A DNA stretch of 64,000 nt from Ancylobacter sp. Lp-2. GTDB lineage: Bacteria; Pseudomonadota; Alphaproteobacteria; Rhizobiales; Xanthobacteraceae. The notes beneath the pieces are model-generated. The model was not told the origin of the DNA and searched no databases. It saw nothing but the letters and a program-made list of their open reading frames with translations. The translations under genes were made by a program, and so were the position numbers. The stretch covers positions 62,001 through 126,000 of the forward strand of contig NZ_JAJALI010000001.1 of the NCBI RefSeq assembly GCF_020523795.1, given 5' to 3'. Within the stretch, counting starts at the first letter, position 1; the number at the start of each line of letters is the position of its first letter. Positions 26,497 to 35,543 of this stretch are shown here, in pieces.

Positions 26497-27624
26497 CTAT
26501 ATACGAACGGTGCTTAATATATCGCAAGCCGTTCTAAATACTTTGTCTGATTTCAGTAGTGAAAACCGTACATATCGTTTACCTAGTTCTCTATTTCGCC
26601 AATAAAAATACCGCCCTGGCAGGCAGCCAACGCGAGACTTCATTAGTAAATCCACAACATCGACGTCGCACACGCTCGGGTCAGCTATTTCGATCCAGTC
26701 GACCGGCAGAATGTTATCGACTGAGCTATCCGGAACCGAAAATATCGACTTGTCGAGTGATGACCTTAGCCGGCTTCGCCGTTGCCTTACGAGCCTCCAC
26801 AGACCATCCGAAAGCCCCGAGTTCAGCGTGCTCTTAACGAACTCTCCAGCTACCATCGTCGTAAATGGGGAAATATGTAGAATGATCTCTGCATAAATAT
26901 TTTCTAGCTCATTAGATAAATTCTTCGAATACGTCAGCACACTAACCTTCATATCCAGCGTCGGCCATGTTTTTCCTGTGTCTTCGATCGCTATATAACT
27001 TACACCCGCGTCTCGAAGTAACTGAAAAACATCACCCACTGGCGGCGCAAAGAATCGGAAACAGAAATCGAATATTAACACTTTACTATTTTTACGCGCC
27101 CAAACAGCCAATCGCTCGTAGAATGCGAAGTTTGGATAACGACCCGTTGGATTATTTGGGCAGACAATTAATATTGCATCGACTTCAAGGCGATCAAAAT
27201 TTGAAGTAAATTCATCATGATAGAGCAAATCCTCATTAATCGGAGTCGTGTGCACACTCCATCTTTGCATTATTTGAGATAGATTGTCGAATGTTGGCTC
27301 AATCAGTCCAAGAGTCAGTGAATTACGCGACAGCCATGCGGCTACCATATCGATTGACTGAGATGCGCTTGTGCAAAGCCGAAAGAACGTATTATCAATT
27401 TGAGATCGTTGCTCGGCGAGCGTATAAAATGCGTTTACGAAATCTAGTTCGATAGACGAATGTTTGGAATTCTTTGAGGTACTCCATAAACTTGATAGAC
27501 GGTCAATTACCTTTTGCTGTTCTTCGTCCGGATCATGGTATGCATGACCATCAGCCAAGCTGAAGGTATGATCTAATGCAAAATCTTCAGCCATCGTTAG
27601 GCAATATGTTCGTTTGTCGACCAT
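26497..27624 (-). CDS. Fold-type I PLP aminotransferase
   Basis: A 375-residue class I/II-like aminotransferase. The cofactor-binding features are CPNNPTGRY (Asn-Pro-Thr-Gly loop), IFDFCFRFF (Asp pairing with the pyridine nitrogen, with Phe where Tyr is usual), the PLP lysine in EDTGKTWPTL (about residue 218) and a C-terminal RYVRFSLL arginine for the substrate carboxylate. ATG 27624 (or TTG 27627) follows AGAGG at a rather long distance. It is the first gene of the island operon. Relatives include aspartate-type aminotransferases and PLP enzymes such as capreomycidine synthase. It probably makes or removes the amino group of the pathway's building block. Confidence 0.83.
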   Translation of the reverse strand: MVDKRTYCLTMAEDFALDHTFSLADGHAYHDPDEEQQKVIDRLSSLWSTSKNSKHSSIELDFVNAFYTLAEQRSQIDNTFFRLCTSASQSIDMVAAWLSRNSLTLGLIEPTFDNLSQIMQRWSVHTTPINEDLLYHDEFTSNFDRLEVDAILIVCPNNPTGRYPNFAFYERLAVWARKNSKVLIFDFCFRFFAPPVGDVFQLLRDAGVSYIAIEDTGKTWPTLDMKVSVLTYSKNLSNELENIYAEIILHISPFTTMVAGEFVKSTLNSGLSDGLWRLVRQRRSRLRSSLDKSIFSVPDSSVDNILPVDWIEIADPSVCDVDVVDLLMKSRVGCLPGRYFYWRNRELGKRYVRFSLLKSDKVFRTACDILSTVRI

Positions 27625-27692
27625 CAATTCGGTGCCTCTTACTGGAGGAGCTAAATCTATTAGCGTTGATGAAGTCGTGAGAGGACATAGAT

Positions 27693-27721
27693 ATTATTTA
27701 TGGAATGATTTATGCCGTCAA
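27693..27721 (-). promoter_or_regulatory. Sigma-70-like promoter of the island operon
   Basis: On the minus strand TTGACG (27721-27716) and AATAAT (27698-27693) are separated by exactly 17 bp. Both hexamers match consensus at five of six positions. It lies about 70 bp upstream of the aminotransferase start and points into the cluster. Confidence 0.65.
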
Positions 27722-27729
27722 CTCTGAGT

Positions 27730-28249
27730 TTCCGATTGTTAGCGGACGAATCTTTAGTTGTAAAGTGGATTCGGATACGTGGAAGCGAAAATGATTTCGA
27801 TCAAGAAAAAAGCTGAAGTTATATTGGTAATGATTCGATTGTTGATTCAATTCGATTTGATTGTAGCTAAGAGGGGCGGCTCCCTGTGATGGGCTGACAT
27901 TGCATCTTTCACGGAGTCGACTAATTATTAGTCCGTCCGCCTGGTCACAGCCTTGTCACGAACCTGCAATTTTCGTTTGTCCGTGAGGAAATGGAATGCG
28001 AATATTTTCAAGGTGTGTGTTACGGGAAATCACAGCCCCTATGTGGCGTATGCGAGAGGCAATCGCTTCCTCGGCAGTGAGGGCAGTTTATCGAGAAGAC
28101 GTTGCACCTGAGCGCTTGGATCATGCATGGATCAGTAGCGGCCGCAGAAGGCGCAGCGCCAGCGCTACACAATGACTGCATGGAAGGCAGCGCCCTAAGA
28201 ACACCGTCGGCCAGCTTGGCCTGCCCCGATTGAGTGCTCCGGTTTCAAT
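27730..28249. other. Gene-free AT-rich flank with a short palindrome
   Basis: About 520 bp between the operon promoter and the degenerate IS3-type transposase. I find no gene. A perfect inverted repeat, GACTAAT-T-ATTAGTC, lies at 27919-27933, about 200 bp upstream of the promoter. It could be an operator or a relic of a mobile-element end. Confidence 0.4.
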
Positions 28250-29095
28250 CTAATGCATGGTCGGCTTCACGGCCACGCTTGACGGCGGCATGATAGTAAC
28301 CGGCGCTGGCGGCTTGTAGCCGAGCGAAGAGTGCGGGCGCCTGGTGTTGTAGTGCTGGCGCCAGCTCTCGATGACAGTCTTCGCCTCGGCGAGGCTGTAG
28401 AAGATCTCACCGTCCAGAAGCTCGTCACGGAGCTTCGCGTTGAAGCTCTCGCAATAGCCATTTTCCCACGGCAAGCCCGGCTCGATGAAGGCCGTCTTCG
28501 CTCCGACGGCTGCGATCCAGTCCCTAACCGCTTTGGCGACGAACTCGGGGCCATTGTCTGAACGCACATGACCCGGCACGCCGCGCAGGATGAAGAGGTC
28601 CGAGAGGACGTCGATGACATCGGTCGACCTGAGCCGCCTATCGATGCGGATCACCAGGCATTCCCGGGTGAACTCGTCGATCACGTCGGCGCAAACGCGG
28701 AGCGTTTGTCGCGAGCATGCGGAACTTCCGGCCGTTGTGGGTGCGGTCCTCGACAAAGTCATAGGACCAGACGTGGTTGGGATGCTCTGGCCGCAGCCGC
28801 ACGCAAGATCCGTCGTTCAGCCAGAGACGCCCCTTCTTCGGCTGCCGCTGAGGCACTTTGAGCCCCTCTCGCCGCCAGATCCGCTCGACGCGCTTGACGT
28901 TCACTGCCCAGCCGGCGGCATGCAGCAACGCTGTGATCCGCCGATGGCCGTAGTGCCCATATTGGGTGGCGAGCTCGACGATATCAGCCGTCAACGCCGC
29001 TTCGTCGGCTCGCCCCATTGGCTGCTTTCGCTGTGTCGAACGCGGCTTCGCAAGGATGCTGCCCCAGAACCCGGCATGCCAATCGCTCCGAAACC
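28250..29095 (-). pseudogene. IS3-family transposase OrfB remnant
   Basis: An OrfB of the IS3 family spread over three frames. From 5' to 3' on the minus strand it reads YGHYGHRRITALLHAAGWAVNVKRVERIWRREGL, LRPEHPNHVWSYDFVEDRTHNGRKFRML, a frame change near 28690, then VIDEFTRECLVIRIDRRLRSTDVIDVL. The second Asp is in VRSDNGPEFVAKAVRDW and the Glu in NGYCESFNAKLRDELLDG. The N-terminus and OrfA are missing because the sequence joins the truncated trbB near 29095. It is a different element from the IS3-type copy at 15948, so the two do not make a composite transposon. Confidence 0.85.
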
Positions 29096-29764
29096 CGGAG
29101 CTTCGGGGCGCAGGCGCAAGCTGGAGCGAACGAGATCCGACAGGGACGCCACGCCATCCTTGGTGCGCATGGCAACGAGGTTCGGCGCGGCGCATTGCAG
29201 TTCACGCGTGTCCTCGATGATGACGACGCGATCGGAGGTCTTCGCCACTTCGGCCAAGAGGGCATTGGTCAGCGTCGTCTTGCCGGTGGACGTCCCGCCT
29301 GCCACGAGGATGTTGGCGCGGGACGCGACGCCTGCACGCAGCGTCTCGGCTTGGCGCGCGGACATGATCCTGGCCTGGACGTAATCGTCGAGCGTGAACA
29401 CGGCGACTGCGGGCTTACGGATGGCGAAGGCCGGCGCCGCCACCACGGGCGGCAGCAGGCCCTCGAACCTCTCTCCTGTCTCCGGCAGTTCGGCCGAGAC
29501 ACGCGGAGCGCCGGCATGAACCTCGGCGCCGACATGGTGCGCGACCAGGCGCACGATCCGCTCCCCATCGGCGGGTGACAGTCGCTCGCCGGTGTCGGAC
29601 AGTCCTTCGGAAAGTCGGTCGATCCAGATGCGCCCGTCCGGGTTCAGCATCACCTCGACGACGGCGGCGTCTTCGAGGAACCGGGCGATGGCCGGGCCGA
29701 GCGCGGTGCGCAGCATCCGCGCGCCCCGCGCCAAGCCTTCCGATTTGTGATGTGCAACGGCCAT
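29096..29764 (-). pseudogene. trbB: trbB, conjugative-transfer ATPase, C-terminus lost
   Basis: A VirB11-type ATPase of the Trb mating-pore system. The N-terminal domain and Walker A (ILVAGGTSTGKTTLTNALL) and B (RVVIIEDTRELQC) are intact. The start at ATG 29764 follows GGGGA. Family similarity stops after LVRSSLRLRPEA near 29095, just where TrbB proteins continue with the RxGEVRG-type segment and His box. The frame then runs to 28991 through transposase sequence. About the last quarter of the enzyme is missing, so it should be inactive. The genes that normally follow (trbC, D, E, J, L, F, G, I) are absent from the window. Confidence 0.88.
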
Positions 29765-29933
29765 CTGATCCCCGTGTCCGCCGGGGAGACATCAGACGGT
29801 CCCCGGACGGGGATAATTAAAAGAGCCGGAAATTAGGCTGATTCAACAAGTATCTAACACCCGGCGGCCATAGCGAAGAAACGGCGGTAATCGGCGGGAT
29901 TGAATACTTCCGCCGGTGGCCACTGGACTTCGG

Positions 29934-30371
29934 CTATTCTGGATCGGCGGCCCCGTCACGGCGTGAGTCGATGTCGCGCGACAGGTCTTTGAGGAACCGA
30001 TCGCCTGTCGCAAGCCGCCGGCCCAGGGATTGCAGGAAGCCCTCGAACCGTTCTGCACCCTTGGCTCTCGCCGCCGCCTGCGCGCTGTCAGGCAGTGGCG
30101 GTGTGACGGTCAGCCAGAAGCGAATGAACAGCGACAGCGTTTCGCCGATAATGGCGACATCCTCGTCCAGCCCGTCGATCTGGCGACTGATCTTGTCCAT
30201 GCGCCGGGCGAACACCGCCTCCAGCCGCTCCGACGCGTCGGCCGACAGGAACGACGCCACGGCCGCTTCTATCACGGCGGATTTGGAGATGTTGCGGCGA
30301 AGCGCCAGCGCCTCGACCTTCTTTAGAAGCTCCGGCTCGAAATAGACGTTCATGCGGGTCTTGGTCTGCAT
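29934..30371 (-). CDS. CopG/RHH-type regulator of the traG-trbB region
   Basis: A 145-residue protein whose first 55 residues form a ribbon-helix-helix domain (TRMNVYFEPELLKKVEALALRRNISKSAVIEAAVASFL). A coiled, predominantly helical tail follows (FARRMDKISRQIDGLDEDVAIIGETLSLFIRFWLTV). ATG 30371 is preceded by GAGG, and the gene lies ten bases after traG. CopG-type proteins at this position, between traG and trbB, are a standard part of such integrative elements and are presumed to regulate transfer. It appears intact. Confidence 0.85.
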   Translation of the reverse strand: MQTKTRMNVYFEPELLKKVEALALRRNISKSAVIEAAVASFLSADASERLEAVFARRMDKISRQIDGLDEDVAIIGETLSLFIRFWLTVTPPLPDSAQAAARAKGAERFEGFLQSLGRRLATGDRFLKDLSRDIDSRRDGAADPE

Positions 30372-30381
30372 GGCCGTCACC

Positions 30382-32370
30382 TCAAAGCTCGATGCCGTCG
30401 GCAGGGTCCATCGTTGCCTGCCGGGCGACGGACGTGACCTGCTGACGAAGGCTGCGCGCCTTGGCGGCGTCCACGTCGGGTTCGTCGTCCAACACGTCGA
30501 ACTCGTGCCCGGCGGGACGTTCCTGCTGCGCGATCTCCTCATGTTCGGGCAATTCCGGTTCGCGGCGGATGCCGGCGTTTGCCGGATCAGTGCGCGCGCC
30601 CGCGGCGCTGCCCTGCGCCGCGCTTGCCGATGCAAGGGGGATCGTCAACGCTGACCAGTCGTCGGCCGGCGGCGTCGATCGCTTCGGACTCGCTGGCTTT
30701 GGCGGCGGGAGAAGCCGCTCCCTGAACCGGGCATCCTCGTAGTAGCGTGCCTTCTTCGCCCGGACCGGCGGCACGCCCGCGACCAGCAGCAATTCGTCGG
30801 TTGGCGGAAGCTGCATCACCTCGCCGGTCGTGAGCAGCGGCCGGGCCGTCTCCTGCCGTGAGACCATGAGATGCCCCAGCCAGGGCGACAGCCGATGGCC
30901 GGCATAGTTGGTGGAATCGCGCATTTCGGTCGCGGTGCCAAGCGCATCCGACACGCGCTTGGCGGTCCGCTCGTCATTGGTGGCGAAGGCGACGCGCACA
31001 TGACAGTTGTCGAGCACGCTGTTGTTTGCGCCATAAGCCTTCTCGATCTGATTGAGGCTCTGCGCGATCAGAAAGCTCTTGATGCCGTAGCCCGCCATGA
31101 ACGCCAGGGCGCTCTCGAAGAAGTCGAGCCGGCCGAGCGCCGGAAACTCGTCCAGCATCAGCAAGAGCCGATGACGATTGGCGGATGTGTTGAGATCTTC
31201 GGTCAGGCGGCGACCGACCTGATTGAGAAGAAGACGGATGAGCGGTTTGGTGCGGTTGATGTCGGACGGCGGCACCACGAGGTAAAGGCTGACGGGCCGC
31301 TCTCCCGACACCAGATCGGCAATGCGCCAATCGCAGCGCGCCGTTACTTTCGCCACCACGGGATCGCGATAAAGCCCGAGGAATGACATCGCGGTGGAAA
31401 GCACGCCCGAGCGTTCGTTGTCGGACTTGTTCAGCAGCTCGCGCGCCGATGACGCGATAACGGGATGAATGCCGGCCTCGCCGAGATGCGGGGTGTTCAT
31501 CATGGCGCGCAATGTCGCCTCGACGGGGCGCTTCGGATCGGAGAGGAAGTTGGCGACGCCGGCGAGCGTCTTGTCGGCTTCCGCATAGAGGACGTGAAGG
31601 ATCGCGCCGACTAGTAGCGAATGGCTGGTCTTTTCCCAGTGATTCCGCTTGTCGAGCGCGCCTTCTGGATCGACCAAAATGTCGGCGATATTCTGCACGT
31701 CGCGGACTTCCTTATCGCCGCGCCGTACCTCCAGCAGCGGATTGTAAGCCGATGATGCGGGATTGGTCGGATCGAACAGCAGCGTCCGGCCGTGACGCGA
31801 GCGGAAGCCTGCCGTCAGCCCCCAGTTCTCTCCCTTGATGTCGTGAATGATGGTGCTGCCGGGCCAGGTCAGTAGCGTTGGAACGACGAGACCAACGCCC
31901 TTGCCGCTCCGCGTCGGCGCGAAGCACAACACATGCTCCGGCCCGTCATGGCGCAGATAGTCGCGATCAAGCCGGCCGAGCACCACGCCGTCCGGGCCGA
32001 GCAACCTGGCCGCCCTGATCTCCTCCGGCTCCGCCCATCGCGCCGAACCGTAGGTCGCGACGTTCTTCGCCTGCCGCGCCCGAACAAGAGAAAGTCCGAT
32101 GGCGACGGCGATGGAGATGAAGCCGCCGGAGGCAGCGATGATCGCCCCCTCGACGAAGATGGAGGGAGCATAGGCGTCGTAGAAATACCACCACCAGAAG
32201 AAGGCGGGCGGATAGTGGATCGGCCAGCCCACCACGATGAACCATGGTTCGCCGAGTTGAGCCTGAAAGCCGAGCCGCCAAGCCGTCCATTGCGTCGCCG
32301 TCCATGTGGTTAGAAGGACGATGGTGAAAACGACGGCGACCTGGCCCCAAAGGATCTGACCTCCACGCAT
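30382..32370 (-). CDS. traG: TraG/VirD4-type coupling protein
   Basis: A 662-residue type IV coupling protein. Two or three N-terminal membrane segments (VAVVFTIVLLTTWTATQW, FWWWYFYDAYAPS, AIIAASGGFISIAVAIGL) are followed by the ATPase domain, with Walker A CFAPTRSGKGVGLVVPTLL and Walker B LLLMLDEFPALGRL. It links the relaxosome to the mating channel and pumps DNA at the inner membrane. I chose ATG 32370 (GGAG upstream) over the TTG at 32388. The gene looks complete although the mating-pore genes are gone, so it might serve a channel supplied by another element. Confidence 0.93.
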   Translation of the reverse strand: MRGGQILWGQVAVVFTIVLLTTWTATQWTAWRLGFQAQLGEPWFIVVGWPIHYPPAFFWWWYFYDAYAPSIFVEGAIIAASGGFISIAVAIGLSLVRARQAKNVATYGSARWAEPEEIRAARLLGPDGVVLGRLDRDYLRHDGPEHVLCFAPTRSGKGVGLVVPTLLTWPGSTIIHDIKGENWGLTAGFRSRHGRTLLFDPTNPASSAYNPLLEVRRGDKEVRDVQNIADILVDPEGALDKRNHWEKTSHSLLVGAILHVLYAEADKTLAGVANFLSDPKRPVEATLRAMMNTPHLGEAGIHPVIASSARELLNKSDNERSGVLSTAMSFLGLYRDPVVAKVTARCDWRIADLVSGERPVSLYLVVPPSDINRTKPLIRLLLNQVGRRLTEDLNTSANRHRLLLMLDEFPALGRLDFFESALAFMAGYGIKSFLIAQSLNQIEKAYGANNSVLDNCHVRVAFATNDERTAKRVSDALGTATEMRDSTNYAGHRLSPWLGHLMVSRQETARPLLTTGEVMQLPPTDELLLVAGVPPVRAKKARYYEDARFRERLLPPPKPASPKRSTPPADDWSALTIPLASASAAQGSAAGARTDPANAGIRREPELPEHEEIAQQERPAGHEFDVLDDEPDVDAAKARSLRQQVTSVARQATMDPADGIEL

Positions 32371-32486
32371 ACAAGCTCCGATCGGCAAGAGAGACGGAGC
32401 CGATCAGAGAATAGCCGTTCCGGCGATAGGCAACAGAAAATCCGACAGGTCGGGGTTTCGGATACTATAGCGAAGAAAAAGGATGG

Positions 32487-32780
32487 TCAGTTCCTAGTTG
32501 ATCGCGCTTCGGCCGTCGCTTGCTCCAGTATCCTGAGGTAGCCGGTCTTGGTCATCCAGTGCGCGCGCTCAAGATGGCTTTGCCAACAAAGGCGCGCGTG
32601 TTCGTCGGATGGGTCACGGTGCAGCACGATTTGCGCCACCTCCTGCCAGTCGGCACCGTCCGCCGCAGCGTCAAGCAGGCGCAGATAGGTGACGAAGTGT
32701 CTCTCGTCGTAGATCGTGACCTCCGGCTCGGTGGGGGCCAGATCGTCTACATCGGGATCGAGTTCGGGGCGCACACGCAT
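32487..32780 (-). CDS. DUF2285-type small protein
   Basis: A 97-residue protein resembling the small DUF2285-type proteins upstream of traG in these elements: VTIYDERHFVTYLRLLDAAADGADWQEVAQIVLHRDP and then WQSHLERAHWMTKTGYLRIL. The function is not established; it is probably a regulatory or accessory protein of the element. It starts at ATG 32780 on the same strand as traG, 116 bp before it. Confidence 0.75.
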   Translation of the reverse strand: MRVRPELDPDVDDLAPTEPEVTIYDERHFVTYLRLLDAAADGADWQEVAQIVLHRDPSDEHARLCWQSHLERAHWMTKTGYLRILEQATAEARSTRN

Positions 32781-32939
32781 TCGTCGGTTCTCCTTTCGGC
32801 ACCGCGACGGCGTTCACGCTTTAACTCAAATCGCTCTGGAATACGAGCGACCGGCCCCGCGCATTTCCTCTAGCGCGGCAAGCAAAGCGTCGGCGGCAGA
32901 CAATAACTGTCCGGCTTTTATCACGCCATACGGCGAATA

Positions 32940-32968
32940 GGAACGATCATTCCTGGAATGATCGTTCC
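32940..32968. promoter_or_regulatory. Palindromic operator upstream of the XRE gene
   Basis: Perfect 12-bp arms, GGAACGATCATT (32940-32951) and AATGATCGTTCC (32957-32968), flank a 5-bp centre. It lies 20 bp ahead of the XRE regulator start and between divergent genes, so autorepression by that regulator and control of the DUF2285-traG side are likely. Confidence 0.75.
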
Positions 32969-32988
32969 GACGCAGGCTCCTGTCAAGC

Positions 32989-33210
32989 ATGGACCTGAAA
33001 GAGATCATGGCGATCAATCTGCGTCGGATGCGTCATGACAGAGGCATGACGCAGGAAGAACTGGCTGATCACGCTGGCCTGAGCGCGCGCTATATCGGCG
33101 CCATCGAGCGTGCGGACGTATCTGCGAGCGTCACGGTGCTGGGGCAGATTGCCGAAGCGCTTGGCGTGGAACCGGGTGAGCTTTTGAAGTGGTCAGCCGG
33201 ATCGCGCTGA
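32989..33210 (+). CDS. XRE-family helix-turn-helix regulator
   Basis: A 73-residue Cro/CI-type protein consisting of a single HTH_3 domain (INLRRMRHDRGMTQEELADHAGLSARYIGAIERADVSASVTVLGQIAEALGVEPGELL). The ATG at 32989 follows the 29-bp palindrome. It is divergent from the DUF2285 and traG genes and is a likely transfer or maintenance switch of the element. Its last 18 bp overlap the 3' end of the convergent LysR gene. Confidence 0.9.
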   Translation: MDLKEIMAINLRRMRHDRGMTQEELADHAGLSARYIGAIERADVSASVTVLGQIAEALGVEPGELLKWSAGSR

Positions 33211-34155
33211 CTTCGCCATGTCAGCCGCGAGATCGAGCAGGTTCCTGAGCGCGGCGTTTCGGTTATGCGGCGACCAGATCGCGCTGAACCTAGCCTGTTC
33301 GGTTTCGTCGGCAATCGGGCGGAAAGCGATGCCGGGAAATGGGACGCCGCTAGCGGCTTCCGTCGTCAAGGTGATCCCATCGCCCGAAGCCACTAGATGC
33401 ATCAGCGTATCACGGCCGACATCGCAACGCTGAACCTTCGGAATCTGGCCGCGCTCGGTGACGCGGCGCACCACATGGTCGAACATCTGCGGTCCTGAAG
33501 CTCCTTGCCGGGCGAGGAAAACTTCTGTTGCCAGATCGTCCCATGTGACGCATGTAGCGACCGCGAGAGGATGATCGGCCGCAAGCGCGGCGACGATCGG
33601 CTCCCGCCACAAGTCGCGTGAATGACAGTCGGGCGGCGCTGGCGTGTTGACGACGAAGGCCACGTCGAGCTTGCCGTCGCGGACGAGGCTGATCGTCTCG
33701 ACGGATTTCCTCTCGGTGATGATCTGCTCGATACCGGGATAGGCAGATCTATACCGCTGGCGCAGATCGGTGAGGAAGCCGGAGGCGATCGACGTATGCA
33801 GGCCGATGGCGAGTTTCCCTTCGACCCCGACCGCGAGTGCCCCCGCCATCTGGATGGCATGATCGAGATGGTCGATTCCGACCGACACCTCGGCGACGAA
33901 GCGGCGTCCGGCTTCGGTCAGCCGGACGCCGCGATGCCGGCGCTCGAACAGGAGGACGCCCAGCGTCTCCTCCAACGCCTTGATCCGTGTGCTAACGCTC
34001 GACTGTGTTGTGCCAAGGACATTTGCGGCATGACGAAAGTTCAGAAGTTCGGCAACAGCCAATGTGTGTCGTAAAGACACCAACGGAATTCGAGGTCCAA
34101 ACCAATCGGGATCTTGGCGCATCAGATGCTTATTCGATGCTTTTCTTCGCCTCAT
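33193..34155 (-). CDS. LysR-family regulator, last gene of the efflux operon
   Basis: A 320-residue LysR regulator. The winged HTH reads SLRHTLAVAELLNFRHAANVLGTTQSSVSTRIKALEETLGVLLFER, followed by a typical effector-binding domain (IGLHTSIASGFLTDLRQRY and onward). ATG 34155 overlaps the stop of the NodT gene by four bases (ATGA) and follows GGAG. Being translated at the end of the efflux operon is unusual for a LysR protein, which is more often divergent. It suggests a feedback regulator of the pump. Confidence 0.9.
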   Translation of the reverse strand: MRRRKASNKHLMRQDPDWFGPRIPLVSLRHTLAVAELLNFRHAANVLGTTQSSVSTRIKALEETLGVLLFERRHRGVRLTEAGRRFVAEVSVGIDHLDHAIQMAGALAVGVEGKLAIGLHTSIASGFLTDLRQRYRSAYPGIEQIITERKSVETISLVRDGKLDVAFVVNTPAPPDCHSRDLWREPIVAALAADHPLAVATCVTWDDLATEVFLARQGASGPQMFDHVVRRVTERGQIPKVQRCDVGRDTLMHLVASGDGITLTTEAASGVPFPGIAFRPIADETEQARFSAIWSPHNRNAALRNLLDLAADMAKSARSG

Positions 34156-35543
34156 TCCCACCCTCCGCCTAAGGCCAGGAAAAGGTCGATCTGACGATCC
34201 ACCAGTTCGGCTCGCGCGACTGACAGGCTTGCCTGTGTCTGCGCATAGTCCGTTTGGGCATTCAACACATCCAAAAGTGGTGTTTGGCCCAATCGTCTCG
34301 ATTTTTCGGCGTAACGACTGGCTTTTTCAGCGGCTTCGGCCGCCGATTGGAGATCATTCAGGCGATCACGGGCACGACCGTAGGCAGAAAGGGCTGTCTC
34401 TGTATGTTGGAGGGCGTTGAGTACGGACCCATCAAAATTTGCGAGCGCAGCGTCCGCGTCAGCACCCGCCCGCTCAATGCGAGCGTGTACTGCCTTCCTA
34501 TTTGGGAAGGACCACGAGATCAACGGGCCTATACTGAACCCAAACGAAGACGGCGCCAACAATCCGCCTAACGGGCCTGCCGTCCCCGCTGTTCCTCCGA
34601 TGTTGACCTTCGGATAAAGCTCGGCCTCTTCGATTCCGATATTTGCTGTTGCCGCAGCCAGCATTCGCTCGGCCATCCTGATGTCAGGACGGCGTTTGAT
34701 CAAAGCTGCCCCATCGCCAACCGGGATCGGCCGCATAATCGACGGGGCCTTGTCGCAAGTCTCAATTTCCTTTGGGTATTGGGACGGCGCTCGCCCCATA
34801 AGCGCAGCCAGTTCCAACAGAGCCGCCTGCCTTTCGGCGATAATCTGCGGTATCAAAGCACTACTATTGTAGGCGGCCGCACGGGCGCGTTCCACTTCCA
34901 TTCGGGAGCCGAGTCCGCCTTGGGCCAGTCGCGTCGAAACCGCGAGCGCTTCCTGCCGGGTCTCGGCGACACGACGTGCGGCCATCAATCCTATGTTCGC
35001 TGTGCAGACTCGCGCATAGCTGCGCGTCACGGCGGCTGCGACGACGACACGCACCTGATCGCGGGCGGCAAGCGTTGCTTCGGCTTGCGCGCCGGTGGCC
35101 TCGATCCCCCGACGGATGCTCCCAGCCAGATCGAGAGAGTAGCTAAGCTCCAATCCGAGCGAATAGCTGAGCGATGCGGGCAAGTCGCTGGTCGGTCCTG
35201 CGACACGCGAACCGAGCGCTTGACCGCTCACGCCACTGCTCAAGCTCCTCGCAGCCTCAGCCTCGCGAACGATCGCCGTGGCGCGACGGAGGTTCGCCTC
35301 CGCCACCCGTAGATCGGTGTTGGCCTTCAGGGCCTCCTCGACATATGAGTCGAGCCTCGGGTCGCCATAGAGGCGCCACCAGCGAGGCGGCAGTTTTTCC
35401 TGGCTTACTGTCGCACCACTTCCGAGAAATGGCGCGGCGGCGTCAGGACGTTCCGCCATGGCGTTGCGCGGCACATGATAGTTCGGCCCCGCGACGCAAC
35501 TCGCAAGCAAAGGGGCGGACAGGAAGGGGAGCGCGCGCTTCAC
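34152..35543 (-). CDS. NodT-family outer-membrane efflux lipoprotein
   Basis: A 463-residue outer-membrane factor of the RND/MFP type. The GTG at 35543 overlaps the HlyD stop (GTGA) and gives a lipoprotein signal, LPFLSAPLLASCVAGPNY, with LASC lipobox. Two OEP repeats follow with long helical hairpins (LRVAEANLRRATAIVREAEAARSL and the second-half equivalent YAEKSRRLGQTPLLDVLNAQTDYAQTQASLSVARAELVDRQIDLFLALGGGW). It forms the exit duct for the FUSC/HlyD pump encoded upstream. Confidence 0.92.
   Translation of the reverse strand: MKRALPFLSAPLLASCVAGPNYHVPRNAMAERPDAAAPFLGSGATVSQEKLPPRWWRLYGDPRLDSYVEEALKANTDLRVAEANLRRATAIVREAEAARSLSSGVSGQALGSRVAGPTSDLPASLSYSLGLELSYSLDLAGSIRRGIEATGAQAEATLAARDQVRVVVAAAVTRSYARVCTANIGLMAARRVAETRQEALAVSTRLAQGGLGSRMEVERARAAAYNSSALIPQIIAERQAALLELAALMGRAPSQYPKEIETCDKAPSIMRPIPVGDGAALIKRRPDIRMAERMLAAATANIGIEEAELYPKVNIGGTAGTAGPLGGLLAPSSFGFSIGPLISWSFPNRKAVHARIERAGADADAALANFDGSVLNALQHTETALSAYGRARDRLNDLQSAAEAAEKASRYAEKSRRLGQTPLLDVLNAQTDYAQTQASLSVARAELVDRQIDLFLALGGGWE

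Noticed and set aside
17578-27624. Reassignment of AGA codons in the island
   Set aside because: An AGA codon encodes an invariant catalytic Arg in the AlaRS-like gene, so at least there the codon must be read as Arg.
15948-29095. Composite transposon carrying the AT-rich island
   Set aside because: The IS3-type sequences on the two sides differ in both transposase sequence and ends; the right one is a broken remnant.
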